From NCBI RefSeq assembly GCF_018390645.1, contig NZ_JAHBGC010000030.1:1-64000 (forward strand): a stretch of 64,000 nt of DNA, given 5' to 3'. Made by a program: the position numbers and the translations under genes. Shown here in pieces: positions 26,313 through 35,262 of the stretch. Under the pieces are notes generated by a model that was not told the origin of the DNA, made no database searches, and saw only the letters and a program-made list of their open reading frames with translations. Origin of the DNA: Ancylobacter dichloromethanicus (GTDB lineage Bacteria; Pseudomonadota; Alphaproteobacteria; Rhizobiales; Xanthobacteraceae). Every line of letters starts with the position of its first letter. Position 1 is the stretch's first letter.

Positions 26313-27428
26313 TCAGTCCTTCGGCTCGGTCTTGTCGATCCCGACATTCTCGGAGGGAATGTCCGCCCGCCCGAAGAACAGCCGGGCGATCACCGGAATC
26401 GCCAGCGCGAGACCGAGAAAACGCACGAGATGGTGCGCGGCGACAAAAGCCGGGTCCATGCCGAGCACGAACGCCATGATGGTCATCGCCTCCAGCGCAC
26501 CCGGCACATAGGCCACCAGCACTTTGGGCAGCGGCTCGTCGGCGAGCCAGGCGCCGAGCACGGCGAAGGCCAGCGCGACAGCGGTGGCGATCAGCAGCGC
26601 CACCAGCGAATCGACCAGGAAGCTGCGCAGCGTCGACAGTCTTGTGCCGGCAAAGCGGCTGCCGGTATTCGCCCCCAGCACCACGAAGCCGACGATCAGG
26701 AAGATGTCGGGCAGCCGCCCCTCGATCAGCCCGAATCCATGCACCAGCGCGCTCGCCAGCATGGCGCCGACCATCGCCCCGCCGGGAAAGCGGCTGCGCT
26801 CGGCCAGCAGGCCGCCGAAAATGCCGACGCCGAGCGAGATGAAGAAGCTCGTCAGGTCCGGCACCACCGGGTTGATCGGCAGCGTTCCCGCCGGCTGGTG
26901 GCCGAGCCCGCCGATCGCCGCCGGCAGCAGCGCCACCAGCACGAACAGCCGCAGCGACTGGCCGAACACCACGCGCCGCGAGTCCGCTCCCGAACTCTCC
27001 GCCATCACCAGCACGGTGGAGAGCGCGCCCGGCGCGGCGGCGAAGAAGGCGCTGCGCCGGTCCCAGCCGGCGACCTTCTCCAGATAAGCGATCACCGCCA
27101 CCATCATCACCGGCACCGAGGCCACCAGCACACCCATGGTCACCGGCCAGGCGGCGATGCCGCGCAGCGTGTCGGGCGTGATCGACGAGCCCATCGAGGT
27201 GCCGAGAATGATGTAGACGCCGAGCCGCATGTTCTTCTCGACGCCGACCGGGGCGCCGAGCAGCGCCGCCAGCGCCGTCGCCACCAGCGCGCCGGAGAGC
27301 CAGCCCGCCGGCATGGCGAGCCAGGCGAAGAAGGCCCCGCCGGCAAAGGCGAGCGCCAGCGTGGCGGCGTACCAGGCAAATCGTTTCGGCGCGGGGCCGG
27401 GTGTCTTCAGGAAGGCGGGAAGGGGCAT
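26313..27428 (-). CDS. AbrB-family integral membrane protein
   Basis: 371 residues with about ten hydrophobic segments and an internal duplication: AGGAFFAWLAMPAGWLSGAL in the first half and GGLLAERSRFPGGAMVGAML in the second. This matches the AbrB duplication family (PF05145), once linked to ammonia monooxygenase regulation but most likely a transporter or channel. Substrate and role are not known. It is divergent from hemN and convergent with hemA. No partner gene is seen. Confidence 0.8.
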   Translation of the reverse strand: MPLPAFLKTPGPAPKRFAWYAATLALAFAGGAFFAWLAMPAGWLSGALVATALAALLGAPVGVEKNMRLGVYIILGTSMGSSITPDTLRGIAAWPVTMGVLVASVPVMMVAVIAYLEKVAGWDRRSAFFAAAPGALSTVLVMAESSGADSRRVVFGQSLRLFVLVALLPAAIGGLGHQPAGTLPINPVVPDLTSFFISLGVGIFGGLLAERSRFPGGAMVGAMLASALVHGFGLIEGRLPDIFLIVGFVVLGANTGSRFAGTRLSTLRSFLVDSLVALLIATAVALAFAVLGAWLADEPLPKVLVAYVPGALEAMTIMAFVLGMDPAFVAAHHLVRFLGLALAIPVIARLFFGRADIPSENVGIDKTEPKD

Positions 27429-27502
27429 GAGGCGGGAACCGGCGGCACGCGGGACGTGGGTAGGCGCGGCAGGCGCCGGGCAGGGTCCGCGACGCGCGCC
27501 AT

Positions 27503-27516
27503 TTGCGCCGGATCAA
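27503..27516. promoter_or_regulatory. FNR/FixK-type box before hemN
   Basis: TTGCG-CCGG-ATCAA has the spacing of FNR/FixK sites, with the right half exact (ATCAA). It lies 34 bases before the hemN start codon. It is probably recognised by the FixK-like protein encoded at 28937-29578, so hemN would rise under low oxygen. Confidence 0.65.
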
Positions 27517-27550
27517 TGCGACGAATGGCGGGTCGGGTCAAATCATCTGC

Positions 27551-28870
27551 ATGCATAACGCAAACCTGATCCATGCCGAGCGGGCCGTGCCGCGCTACAC
27601 CTCCTACCCGACGGCGCCGCATTTTACCGGTGCGGTGGGGCCGCAGGTCCATGCCGGCTGGCTCGGCGCCCTGCCGCGCGAGGCCAGCGTCTCGCTCTAC
27701 CTGCATGTGCCGTTCTGCCCGGCGCTCTGCTTCTATTGCGGCTGCACCACCAAGGCGACACAGCGCGCCGAGCCGGTGGCGGCCTATGCCGGGCGGCTGG
27801 AGCGCGAGATCGGGCTGGTCGCCGCCGGCGTGGGCGGCCGGGCGGTCACCCATATCGCCTGGGGCGGCGGCACGCCGAGCCTGCTGGGGCCGGCGACGCT
27901 GAAGCGGCTGGGCGAAAAGCTGGCCGAGAGCTTCGACCTCGACCGGCTCGCCGAACATGCCTTCGAGCTCGACCCGCGCGAGACCGATGCCGACCTCGCC
28001 GACGCGCTGGCCGCCATGGGGGTCGACCGGGTCAGCCTCGGGGTGCAGGATTTCAGTGCCCATGTGCAGCGCGCCATCGGCCGCATCCAGCCCTTCGCCA
28101 CGGTGGAGCGGGCGATGCGTCGGCTGCGCGAGGCCGGCATCTCCTCGATCAATCTCGACCTGATGTATGGCCTGCCGCACCAGAGCGAGCGCGACATCCG
28201 CCGCACCACCCAGCTCGCCACGCTGCTGGCGCCGGAGCGGCTGGCGCTGTTCGGCTATGCCCATGTGCCGTGGATGCGGGCGAACCAGAAGATGATCGAC
28301 GAGGCCGCCCTGCCCGGCGCCGCCGAGCGGCTCGAACAGTGCGAGGCGGCGCGCGAGGTGCTGCTCGCCAATGGCTATGTCGCCATCGGGCTCGACCATT
28401 TCGCCCGCGCCGACGATCCGCTGGCCCGCGCGGCGGCGGCCGGGCGGCTCAGGCGCAACTTCCAAGGCTACACCGCCGACCGGGCCGATGTGCTGGTGGG
28501 CATGGGCGCCTCGGCGATCAGCCGGTTCTCGCAGGGCTACACGCAGAACGCGCCGGACGCCCTCGCCTATGCGCGCGCCCTCGACGCCGGCGGCTTCGCC
28601 ACCGTGCGCGGCATCGCCTTCACCGCCGAGGATGTCACCCGCGGGGCGCTGATCGAGCGGCTGATGTGCGACCTCGAAGTCGAGCTCGACGCCTCGACCC
28701 TCGCCGAGGCCGCCCCGCGTCTGGCCGACCTCGCCGCCGACGGGCTGCTCACGCTGGAAGGAGGGCACCTCGCCATGACCTCGGCCGGGCGCCCCTTCGT
28801 GCGGCTCGCTGCGGCGGCGCTCGACCACCGGCTGCAGAGCCAGGGCGCCCGCCATTCGGCGGCGGTGTGA
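27551..28870 (+). CDS. hemN: Oxygen-independent coproporphyrinogen III oxidase
   Basis: 439 residues. The radical-SAM cluster motif is C56-x3-C60-x2-C63 (CPALCFYCGC), followed by GGGTP and the HemN-type YTSYPTAPHF at the start. It converts coproporphyrinogen III to protoporphyrinogen IX when oxygen is low. The start 27551 (MHNANLIHAERAVPRY) matches the family. An FNR/FixK-type box lies just upstream, and the fix regulatory genes follow on the other strand. A shared hairpin terminator is at 28885-28908. Confidence 0.95.
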   Translation: MHNANLIHAERAVPRYTSYPTAPHFTGAVGPQVHAGWLGALPREASVSLYLHVPFCPALCFYCGCTTKATQRAEPVAAYAGRLEREIGLVAAGVGGRAVTHIAWGGGTPSLLGPATLKRLGEKLAESFDLDRLAEHAFELDPRETDADLADALAAMGVDRVSLGVQDFSAHVQRAIGRIQPFATVERAMRRLREAGISSINLDLMYGLPHQSERDIRRTTQLATLLAPERLALFGYAHVPWMRANQKMIDEAALPGAAERLEQCEAAREVLLANGYVAIGLDHFARADDPLARAAAAGRLRRNFQGYTADRADVLVGMGASAISRFSQGYTQNAPDALAYARALDAGGFATVRGIAFTAEDVTRGALIERLMCDLEVELDASTLAEAAPRLADLAADGLLTLEGGHLAMTSAGRPFVRLAAAALDHRLQSQGARHSAAV

Positions 28871-28884
28871 GGCGACAAAGAAAA

Positions 28885-28908
28885 GGGCGCCCCGCGAGGG
28901 AGGCGCCC
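28885..28908 (-). terminator. Intrinsic terminator after fixK (also faces hemN)
   Basis: GGGCGCC (28885-28891) pairs with GGCGCCC (28902-28908). Read on the minus strand, the stem is followed by TTTTCTTTG, as expected for an intrinsic terminator of the fixK transcript. Confidence 0.7.
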
Positions 28909-28936
28909 AGGTGCTGGAACGGGTGAACGAGCGCGC

Positions 28937-29578
28937 TCAGGCCGCGCCGGCAAGGCGCCGCATGCTGCCGCGATCCTGAATCCGCACCTCGTCGGCGCGC
29001 TGCAACACGACGAGGCCGCGCCGCTTGAGCTCGGAGAAGGCCCGGCTGACAGTCTCCAGCGTGAGGCCGAGGAAATCGGCGATCTCCTGCCGGGTCATCG
29101 ACAGATGCAGCGTGGTGCCCACCATGCCGTCGGGCATCAGCCGCAGCAGGAAGAAGGCGACCCGCTCCAATGCCGACATGCGGCCGAGCACGAGGGCGTG
29201 GGAATGCATGACGCAGAGCTGCGCCTCGAAGCGCCGCAGCAGGCGGGCGGCGAGCACCGGATCGCGCTCCAGCGCGCCGCGCTCATGGGTGTTGATGGTG
29301 GCCGGGGTCAGCGTCTCGGCCGAGCAGGCATAGGCATCGGCATGGGCGAGGCCGAACACGTCGCCGGGGCCGAGCAGTTCCACCACCTGGCGGCGCCCGT
29401 CCGGCAGCAGCTTGGTCAGCATCACCGCGCCGTCGACCACTTCCATGATACGGCGGGCGGGGTCGCCCTCGTGCAGCACGGTGACATGGGCGGCGATCCG
29501 CATCGTCGCGCCGTGGGGCTCCGCGCCACAGGGCGGGCGCACGGTGCCGCCGGTGCGTTCGTCGATGATCTGTCGCAT
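28937..29578 (-). CDS. fixK: FixK-type Crp/Fnr family transcription regulator
   Basis: 213 residues. A cyclic-nucleotide-type beta-barrel (VLHEGDPARRIMEVVDGAV) is followed by a C-terminal HTH with MTRQEIADFLGLTLETVSRA; the ETVSR residues contact TTGA-type sites. The N-terminal cysteine cluster of oxygen-sensing FNR is lacking, so it is of FixK type, working downstream of FixLJ. Start 29578 is preferred; an FNR-type box at 29595-29608 lies right before it, pointing to autoregulation. Gene order fixL, fixJ, receiver, fixK equals that in Bradyrhizobium. Confidence 0.88.
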   Translation of the reverse strand: MRQIIDERTGGTVRPPCGAEPHGATMRIAAHVTVLHEGDPARRIMEVVDGAVMLTKLLPDGRRQVVELLGPGDVFGLAHADAYACSAETLTPATINTHERGALERDPVLAARLLRRFEAQLCVMHSHALVLGRMSALERVAFFLLRLMPDGMVGTTLHLSMTRQEIADFLGLTLETVSRAFSELKRRGLVVLQRADEVRIQDRGSMRRLAGAA

Positions 29579-29594
29579 CTGTGTCGCTCCACCC

Positions 29595-29608
29595 TTGATC
29601 TTGCGCAA
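29595..29608. promoter_or_regulatory. FNR/FixK-type box before fixK
   Basis: TTGAT-CTTG-CGCAA (TTGCG-CAAG-ATCAA on the gene strand) is nearly identical to the box before hemN. It ends only 16 bases before the fixK start codon, so the bound protein would block rather than activate transcription. Confidence 0.6.
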
Positions 29609-29687
29609 GCTAGCGGGCGAAGCGGGCCCGCGCAGTTCGGGCGGCTGCGTAAGGAACTTTCCGGAAGCGCCCGCCGCCCGCCAGCCG

Positions 29688-30104
29688 TCAGGCCGGCGAA
29701 CCGGCGGCATCTTCGGCCGGCAGCACCCGGGTGATGGCGTCGACATCAAGCGGCTTGCGGACCAGCCCGGTGGGCACCAGGCCGCGCAGCTGATGGTCGA
29801 TGAAGCCCTGCGACTGGCCGGTGATGACCACCACGCGCGGCGGCGCGGCGAGGTTGAGCAGCCAGCGCACGAGATGGGCGCCGGAAATGCCGGGCAGGCT
29901 GAGATCGACGATCACCGCGTCCCGCGCCTGCGGCAGCGGCGCCCTGAACAGGCTTTCGGCATCGGGATAGGAGATGACCGTGTGACCGATATTCCGGAGG
30001 ATCAGGGCCAGCGAATCGCTCACCCCGGCATCATCCTCGACCACATGAACACGCAAGGGCTCTCTCCCGCTCTTTTGCGAGACAGTGGAAAAGAGCGGAG
30101 ACAT
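29688..30104 (-). CDS. Stand-alone receiver-domain response regulator
   Basis: 138 residues, one CheY-like receiver. The acid pocket is VVEDDAG, the phospho-acceptor aspartate is in DAVIVDLSLPG, and the conserved lysine is in RKPLD. There is no output domain. It lies between fixJ and fixK, as the equivalent gene does in Bradyrhizobium, and may tune signalling by competing for phosphate from FixL. The start at ATG 30104 is chosen over an upstream extension. Confidence 0.85.
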   Translation of the reverse strand: MSPLFSTVSQKSGREPLRVHVVEDDAGVSDSLALILRNIGHTVISYPDAESLFRAPLPQARDAVIVDLSLPGISGAHLVRWLLNLAAPPRVVVITGQSQGFIDHQLRGLVPTGLVRKPLDVDAITRVLPAEDAAGSPA

Positions 30105-30169
30105 CAGCAATTCGTAGGGATGCGTAGAGCGCCGCGTCCTGCACGGGCGTGGCGCTCCCACTGTGCCCC

Positions 30170-30787
30170 TCAGTCGCGCATGTCCTTGAGCACGATGCGC
30201 ACCAGGTCGGCGGCGTTCTTGGCGCCGAGCTTTTCCATGATCCGCGCGCGGTGCACCTCGATGGTGCGCGGGGAAATGCCGAGCGTGCGCCCGGCTTCCT
30301 TGTTGGAGGCGCCGGAGGCGATCTGCACCAGCACCTCGCGCTCGCGCGGGGTGAGCAGGTCGTGGCCGGGGAAATGCGCCGTCAGCAGGTCGCCCGGCTC
30401 GGCCGAGGCACGCCTTCCATGGGCGGCGATGGCGTCGCGCACGCGCTCCAGCACCGTGTCGGCATCGAACGGCTTCTCGATGAAGTCGAGCGCCCCGTGG
30501 CGGATCGCGTCCACCGCCATGGGAATGTCACCCTGCCCGGAGATGATGAAGATCGGCGCCGGGTAGCGGTCGGCCTCCAGCTCCTTGAGGATGTCGAGCC
30601 CGGAGCGGCCGGGCATGTGCACGTCGAGCACGACGCAGGAAGGCACATGGGCGCGGGCCACCGAGAGGAAGGCCGCGCCATCCGAGAAGCCCCGCACGTG
30701 GTAGCCTTCGAGGCTGAGCACGAGCGAGAGCGCGTCGCGCACCGCGGCATCGTCGTCGACGATGAAGACCTCACCCAGATGCGCCAT
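30170..30787 (-). CDS. fixJ: FixJ-type response regulator
   Basis: 205 residues, the FixJ length. The receiver domain has IVDDDAAVRDA, the phospho-Asp in SCVVLDVHMPG and the lysine in EKPFD. The C-terminal LuxR-type HTH is LTPREREVLVQIASGAS with SPRTIEVHRARIMEKL. FixL phosphorylates it under low oxygen, and it then activates fixK. Twelve bases separate it from fixL, so the two are co-transcribed. Confidence 0.93.
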   Translation of the reverse strand: MAHLGEVFIVDDDAAVRDALSLVLSLEGYHVRGFSDGAAFLSVARAHVPSCVVLDVHMPGRSGLDILKELEADRYPAPIFIISGQGDIPMAVDAIRHGALDFIEKPFDADTVLERVRDAIAAHGRRASAEPGDLLTAHFPGHDLLTPREREVLVQIASGASNKEAGRTLGISPRTIEVHRARIMEKLGAKNAADLVRIVLKDMRD

Positions 30788-30799
30788 TGACGGCTCCCC

Positions 30800-31969
30800 T
30801 CACCCGACCTCGTCCGGCACGGCCGCGGCCGCCGGCAGGATCAGCGAAAAACACGCGCCCCTGCCCTTGCCGCCCGGCTCGACCACAAGGTCTCCCCCGT
30901 GGTTCTGGGCGATCGTCCGCGAAATCGCAAGGCCGAGCCCCATGCCGCGACGTTTTGAACTAGCGAACGCCTCGAACAGCTTAGGCAGCGCCTCGGGCGC
31001 GATGCCGGGGCCATTGTCCTGCACCTCCAGCACCACGCCGCCATCGTCCGCACGGGTGCGAATCTGGATTGCCGGGTCGGCCACGCCGGACGCGGCCTCG
31101 ATGGCGTTGCGCACCAGATTGACCACGATCTGTTGCACCTGCACCGGGTCGACCGAGACCGGCGGCAGGTTCTCACCTTGCTGGCGGTCGATGCGGATGC
31201 GGTGGCGCTGGCCGAGCAGGGTCAGGTCGATCGCCTCATCGATCAGCGGATCGAGCGCGCGCACATGCCGCTCCGGGTCGCGCTTCTCGACGAACTGGCG
31301 CATGCGCTGGATGATGTGGCCGGCGCGCTCGGCCTCGCCGGCCGCCTTGTCGAGAATGTCGCCCACCACCGTCACGATGTCGACGCCGCGGCTGTGTGCG
31401 CGGCGGATCGCCTGCAGATAGAGCATCAAGGCGGTCAGCGGCTGGTTCAGCTCATGGGCGATCGCCGCCCCCATCTCGTCGATGGCGGAGACGCGGGCGA
31501 GGTGGACCAACTCGCCCTGCAGGTCGGCGAGCCGCTGCTCGCTCTCCTTGCGCGGGCGCAGGTCGCGCAGGATACCGATGAACTGCCGCCCGTCCGGCGT
31601 CGCCGCCTCGCCCACCGACAGTTCCAGCGGAAACACCGTGCCGTCGGCATGCCGGCCCTGCACTTCGCGGCCGATGCCGATGATCTTCTTCACCCCGGTG
31701 CGGATGTAGCTGCCGACATAGGCGTCATGCTCGCGCGCATATTCGGTCGGCATGACCAGCTTGACGTTCTTCCCCACCACTTCGGCGGCGGGAACGCCGA
31801 ACATGCGCTCGCAGGCCTTGTTGAAGATCAGGATGCGCGCATGCTCGTCGATGACGATGATGCCGTCGGCGGCGGTGTCCAGCACCGACAGCAGCCGCGC
31901 CTCGGAGACGGTGGGCGGGTGCGGCGCCGGCGAGGCCGGGGCGTCGGGCGATGGCGCGAAATCCCTCAT
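30800..31969 (-). CDS. fixL: FixL-type haem-PAS oxygen sensor kinase
   Basis: 389 residues, no membrane segment. The PAS domain holds the FixL haem signature: H81 (REHDAYVGSY) is the expected axial ligand, R101 (GIGREVQG) matches the distal arginine that senses bound oxygen, and FPLELSVGE follows. The kinase part has the phosphorylated H172 in AHELNQPLTA and a HATPase domain with GLGLAISRTI. It autophosphorylates when haem loses oxygen. It is the first gene of the fix operon. Haem binding is inferred from these residues. Confidence 0.9.
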   Translation of the reverse strand: MRDFAPSPDAPASPAPHPPTVSEARLLSVLDTAADGIIVIDEHARILIFNKACERMFGVPAAEVVGKNVKLVMPTEYAREHDAYVGSYIRTGVKKIIGIGREVQGRHADGTVFPLELSVGEAATPDGRQFIGILRDLRPRKESEQRLADLQGELVHLARVSAIDEMGAAIAHELNQPLTALMLYLQAIRRAHSRGVDIVTVVGDILDKAAGEAERAGHIIQRMRQFVEKRDPERHVRALDPLIDEAIDLTLLGQRHRIRIDRQQGENLPPVSVDPVQVQQIVVNLVRNAIEAASGVADPAIQIRTRADDGGVVLEVQDNGPGIAPEALPKLFEAFASSKRRGMGLGLAISRTIAQNHGGDLVVEPGGKGRGACFSLILPAAAAVPDEVG

Positions 31970-32047
31970 GATTTCAGTGTGCTCCGCCGGAGCGCGGGCC
32001 GCAACCGATCGCCGCGCGATTTCCGCCGGTTGCCCCGCGCGGGACGC

Positions 32048-33262
32048 TCATTTCTGCAGCCAGCGCACCAGCCGGTCGGTCGCCTCGCTCATCTGCGCCT
32101 CGCCGCGGGCGAAGCACATGCGGATATAGCGTTCCCCGCCGGGACCGAAGGCCGTGCCGGGGGCGAGGCCGATGCCCGCCTCGTCGACCAGCCTGAGGGC
32201 GAGGGCGCGCATGTCCACCTCGCCCTCGACGCCGAAGAACATATAGAAGGCGCCCGGCGGCGAGGCGAAGCGCACGCGATTGGACGAGGCCAGCCCCCCG
32301 GCCACGATGTCGCGCCCGCGCCGCGCCCGCTCGATCTGGTGGGCGACGAAGCTCTCGCCACGCTCCAGCGCCGCGACGCCGGCGCGCTGCATGAAGGCGG
32401 CGACGCCGGAGGTCGCGTACTGGATCAGGTTCTCCAGCACCGGGCCGAGCGAGGGGTGCGCCTCGATCCAGCCGAGCCGCCAGCCGGTCATCGCCCAGTT
32501 CTTGGAGAAGGTCTGCACGAACAGGATGCGGTCCTCCTCCTCCATCACGTCGTGGAAGGAGGGCGCGCGCGCCGGGCCACCCTCCCCCGCCTCGTAGAAG
32601 AAGCGGCCATAGATCTCGTCGGCGACGATCCACAGCCCGTGCCGGCGGGCGATGTCGAGCACGCCGCGCAGCGTGTCGTGGGAGGCGACGAAGCCGGTCG
32701 GGTTGGCCGGCGAATTGATGAAGATGACCCGCGTGCGCGGCGTCACCGCGCTCTCCAGCCGGCCGAGGTCGAGCCAGAAGCCGCGCGCCGGGTCGAAGGA
32801 GAACGGCACGAACACCGGCCGGGCGCCGACCACCTCGGCCGCCGCCGCCGCGTTCGGCCAGGCGGGCGAGGGAATGAGGATCTCCTCCCCCGCCGACAGG
32901 GTGAGCGCCAGCGCGATCTGGATCGCCTGCATGCCCGAGCCGGTGACGTAGTAGCGCTCCGGATCCTCCGCCACGCCGTAGAGCCGGTGCATATAGCCGG
33001 CGATGGCGGCGCGCAGCTCCGGTATGCCGCGCTGCCAGGTGTAGAAGGTCTCCCCGGCCGCCAGCGAGCGGGTGGCGGCCTCGCTGATGAAGGCGGGCGT
33101 CGGCAGGTCGCCCTCGCCGGCCCAGAGCGGGATCAGCCCCTCATGCCGGCGGCCATAATTCATCACCTCGACAATGCCGCTTTCCGGCAGCGAGAGCGCC
33201 TGCGGGCGGATGTGATCGAGCAGGGAGGGCGTCGGCAGGAGCGGAGCAGTGTCGGCGGGCAT
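32048..33262 (-). CDS. Class I/II pyridoxal-phosphate aminotransferase
   Basis: 404 residues of the aspartate-aminotransferase fold. Visible markers are GEGDLPTPAFI, YTWQRGIPELRAAIAGY, the substrate-loop FINSPANPTGFV, DEIYGRF and the PLP lysine in QTFSKNWAMTGWRLG. Substrate cannot be told from sequence. It lies by itself between the fix operon and the rhamnose genes, all on the minus strand, with about 80 bases to fixL. Calling it a general amino acid transaminase is the safest reading. Confidence 0.9.
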   Translation of the reverse strand: MPADTAPLLPTPSLLDHIRPQALSLPESGIVEVMNYGRRHEGLIPLWAGEGDLPTPAFISEAATRSLAAGETFYTWQRGIPELRAAIAGYMHRLYGVAEDPERYYVTGSGMQAIQIALALTLSAGEEILIPSPAWPNAAAAAEVVGARPVFVPFSFDPARGFWLDLGRLESAVTPRTRVIFINSPANPTGFVASHDTLRGVLDIARRHGLWIVADEIYGRFFYEAGEGGPARAPSFHDVMEEEDRILFVQTFSKNWAMTGWRLGWIEAHPSLGPVLENLIQYATSGVAAFMQRAGVAALERGESFVAHQIERARRGRDIVAGGLASSNRVRFASPPGAFYMFFGVEGEVDMRALALRLVDEAGIGLAPGTAFGPGGERYIRMCFARGEAQMSEATDRLVRWLQK

Positions 33263-33401
33263 GGGAGAACCTGAAAGAGGGCGCGGTACGCCAGTCTACA
33301 ACCGACGGGCGGCGTGCATTCATCAAAAGACGTGAGCCGGCGATGAACGGGAACGATGGGTCGGCGCGGCGCGGACCGGCACCGGCAAGACCGCCCCCGG
33401 C

Positions 33402-34274
33402 TCAGCGCCCCTCTTCCGCCAGCCGCAGCAGATAGCCGCCATATTGCGACTTGCGCTGCGCCTCGCCGAGCCGGGTGAGCTGGGCGGCGTCGATGAAGCC
33501 GGCGCGGAAGGCGATTTCCTCCGGCGAGGCGATGCGCAGCCCCTGCCGGCTCTCCAGGATCTGCACGAACTGCGCCGCCTCCAGCAGCGAATCCGGCGTG
33601 CCGGTGTCGAGCCAGGCGAAGCCCCGGCCCATCATCAGCACGCTGAGTTCGCCGCGCGCCATATAGGCGCGGTTGACGTCGGTGATCTCGATCTCGCCGC
33701 GCGGCGAGGGTTTGAGGCCGGCGGCGATCTCCACCACGCGGTTGTCGTAGAAGTAAAGTCCGGTCACCGCCAGATTGGAGCGCGGCACGGCCGGCTTCTC
33801 CTCGATGGAGACGACCTTGCCGCCCTCGCCCATCTCGACCACGCCATAGCGCTCGGGGTCCTTGACCGGATAGCCGAACACGGTGGCGCCGTGCGTGCGG
33901 GCGGTGGCCTGGGCGAGCAGTTCCGGCAGGCCGTGGCCGAAGAACAGATTGTCGCCGAGCACCAGCGCCACGCGCTCGTCGCCGATGAAATCGCGCCCGA
34001 CGATGAAGGCATCCGCCAGCCCGCGCGGGCTTTCCTGCACCGCGTAGCTCAAGGCCAGGCCGAACTGCGCACCGTCGCCGAGCAACTTCTGGAACAGCGC
34101 GCTGTCATGCGGCGTGGTGATGACCAGAATGTCCCGGATCCCCGCCATCATCAGCGTGGTGAGCGGGTAGTAGATCATCGGCTTGTCGTAGACTGGCAGA
34201 AGCTGCTTCGACACCACCATGGTGATCGGGTGAAGCCGCGTGCCGGAGCCCCCGGCGAGGATGATGCCCTTCAT
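33402..34274 (-). CDS. rfbA: Glucose-1-phosphate thymidylyltransferase
   Basis: 290 residues, the usual RmlA/RfbA length. The nucleotide-binding start [17 protein letters not shown] is intact, followed by [15 protein letters not shown]. It joins dTTP and glucose-1-phosphate to dTDP-glucose, the first step of dTDP-L-rhamnose synthesis. It is the last gene of the operon rfbC-rfbB-rfbD-rfbA, with the repeat copy B in the spacer before it. The product feeds surface polysaccharide synthesis. Confidence 0.96.
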   Translation of the reverse strand: MKGIILAGGSGTRLHPITMVVSKQLLPVYDKPMIYYPLTTLMMAGIRDILVITTPHDSALFQKLLGDGAQFGLALSYAVQESPRGLADAFIVGRDFIGDERVALVLGDNLFFGHGLPELLAQATARTHGATVFGYPVKDPERYGVVEMGEGGKVVSIEEKPAVPRSNLAVTGLYFYDNRVVEIAAGLKPSPRGEIEITDVNRAYMARGELSVLMMGRGFAWLDTGTPDSLLEAAQFVQILESRQGLRIASPEEIAFRAGFIDAAQLTRLGEAQRKSQYGGYLLRLAEEGR

Positions 34275-34305
34275 GTCGGTGCCCCGGTCCCTGTCCTGTC
34301 GCGTG

Positions 34306-34360
34306 AGAGCATGTTCCAGCGAAGCGATGTCCGTTTCGCGTCAGGAAAATGCGTGGAAAC
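34306..34360 (+). repeat. Dispersed palindromic repeat, copy B
   Basis: AGAGCATGTTCCAGCGAAGC, then GTTTCGCGT and AGGAAAATGCGT: same family as copies at 12293 and 52598. It lies in the spacer between rfbD and rfbA. Confidence 0.7.
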
Positions 34361-34374
34361 ATCGGCGTGCGGCT

Positions 34375-35262
34375 CTAGGTCGCCGGCGAGCCGACAAGCT
34401 GGTCGACCACCTCGACCACCCGCTGCTGCCACGGCGCGGCGCGGAATCCCGCCGCCTGCGCGAACAATGCGCTCGACAGCTCCGAATTGGCCGGCCGGCG
34501 CGCCGGGGTCGGGTAGTCCGCGGTGGTGATCGGCACGATCTCGGGCTGGCGCCCGGTATGCGCGCCGGCCCGCGCGAGGATGGCGCCGGCAAAGTCGAAC
34601 CACGTCGTCGCCCCGGTGCCGGCGAGGTGATAGGTGCCCGGCGCCAGCGTGCCGGCGGCGAGCGGGCCGGCGGCGGCCAGCAGCCCCTCGGCAAGGTCGA
34701 TGGTGGCGGTGGGGCAGCCGCGCTGGTCGGCGACGATGGTCAGCCGGTCGCGCTCGGCGGCGAGCCGCAGCATGGTCTTGAGGAAGTTCGCGCCATGGAT
34801 GCCATAGACCCAGGAGGTGCGCACGATGAGGTGGCGCGCCAGCCCCTCGCGCACCGCCCGCTCACCCGCCTCCTTGGAGACGCCATAGACGCCGAGCGGC
34901 GCGACCGGGTCGGTCTCGACATAGGCGCCTTGCCGGGTGCCGTCGAACACATAGTCGGTGGAGAGGTGGATCAGCGCCGCGCCGGCCTGCGCGCAGGCGG
35001 CCGCGATCAGGCCCGGCGCAACGGCGTTGATAAGGTGCGCCCGCTCCGGCTCGCTCTCGGCGCGGTCGACCGCGGTGTAGGCGGCGGCGTTGATCACCAC
35101 CTCGGGGCGGGAAGTCGCCAGCGCGCGGCCGAGAGCGGCGGCGTCGGTGATGTCGAGCCCGGCGCGATCCAGCGCCACCAGCTCCACGCCGGTGCCGAGG
35201 GCCGTCGCGGCGATCTCGCGGCCGAGCTGGCCGCCGGCGCCCAGCAGCAGGAGCCGGGTCAT
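34375..35262 (-). CDS. rfbD: dTDP-4-dehydrorhamnose reductase
   Basis: 295 residues of the SDR superfamily. The NAD(P)-binding start is [17 protein letters not shown], and the catalytic Tyr-Lys pair is in YGVSKEAGE. It reduces dTDP-4-dehydro-L-rhamnose to dTDP-L-rhamnose. The ATG at 35262 overlaps the rfbB stop by four bases, fixing the start and showing translational coupling. Confidence 0.95.
   Translation of the reverse strand: MTRLLLLGAGGQLGREIAATALGTGVELVALDRAGLDITDAAALGRALATSRPEVVINAAAYTAVDRAESEPERAHLINAVAPGLIAAACAQAGAALIHLSTDYVFDGTRQGAYVETDPVAPLGVYGVSKEAGERAVREGLARHLIVRTSWVYGIHGANFLKTMLRLAAERDRLTIVADQRGCPTATIDLAEGLLAAAGPLAAGTLAPGTYHLAGTGATTWFDFAGAILARAGAHTGRQPEIVPITTADYPTPARRPANSELSSALFAQAAGFRAAPWQQRVVEVVDQLVGSPAT

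Noticed and set aside
29640-29665. TTACGCAG stretch as a FixJ site before fixK
   Set aside because: Only a weak partial match to FixJ sites I remember; not enough to call.
31133-33274. Open frame of 713 codons antisense to fixL and the aminotransferase
   Set aside because: It covers two well-supported genes on the other strand and has no protein-like motifs.
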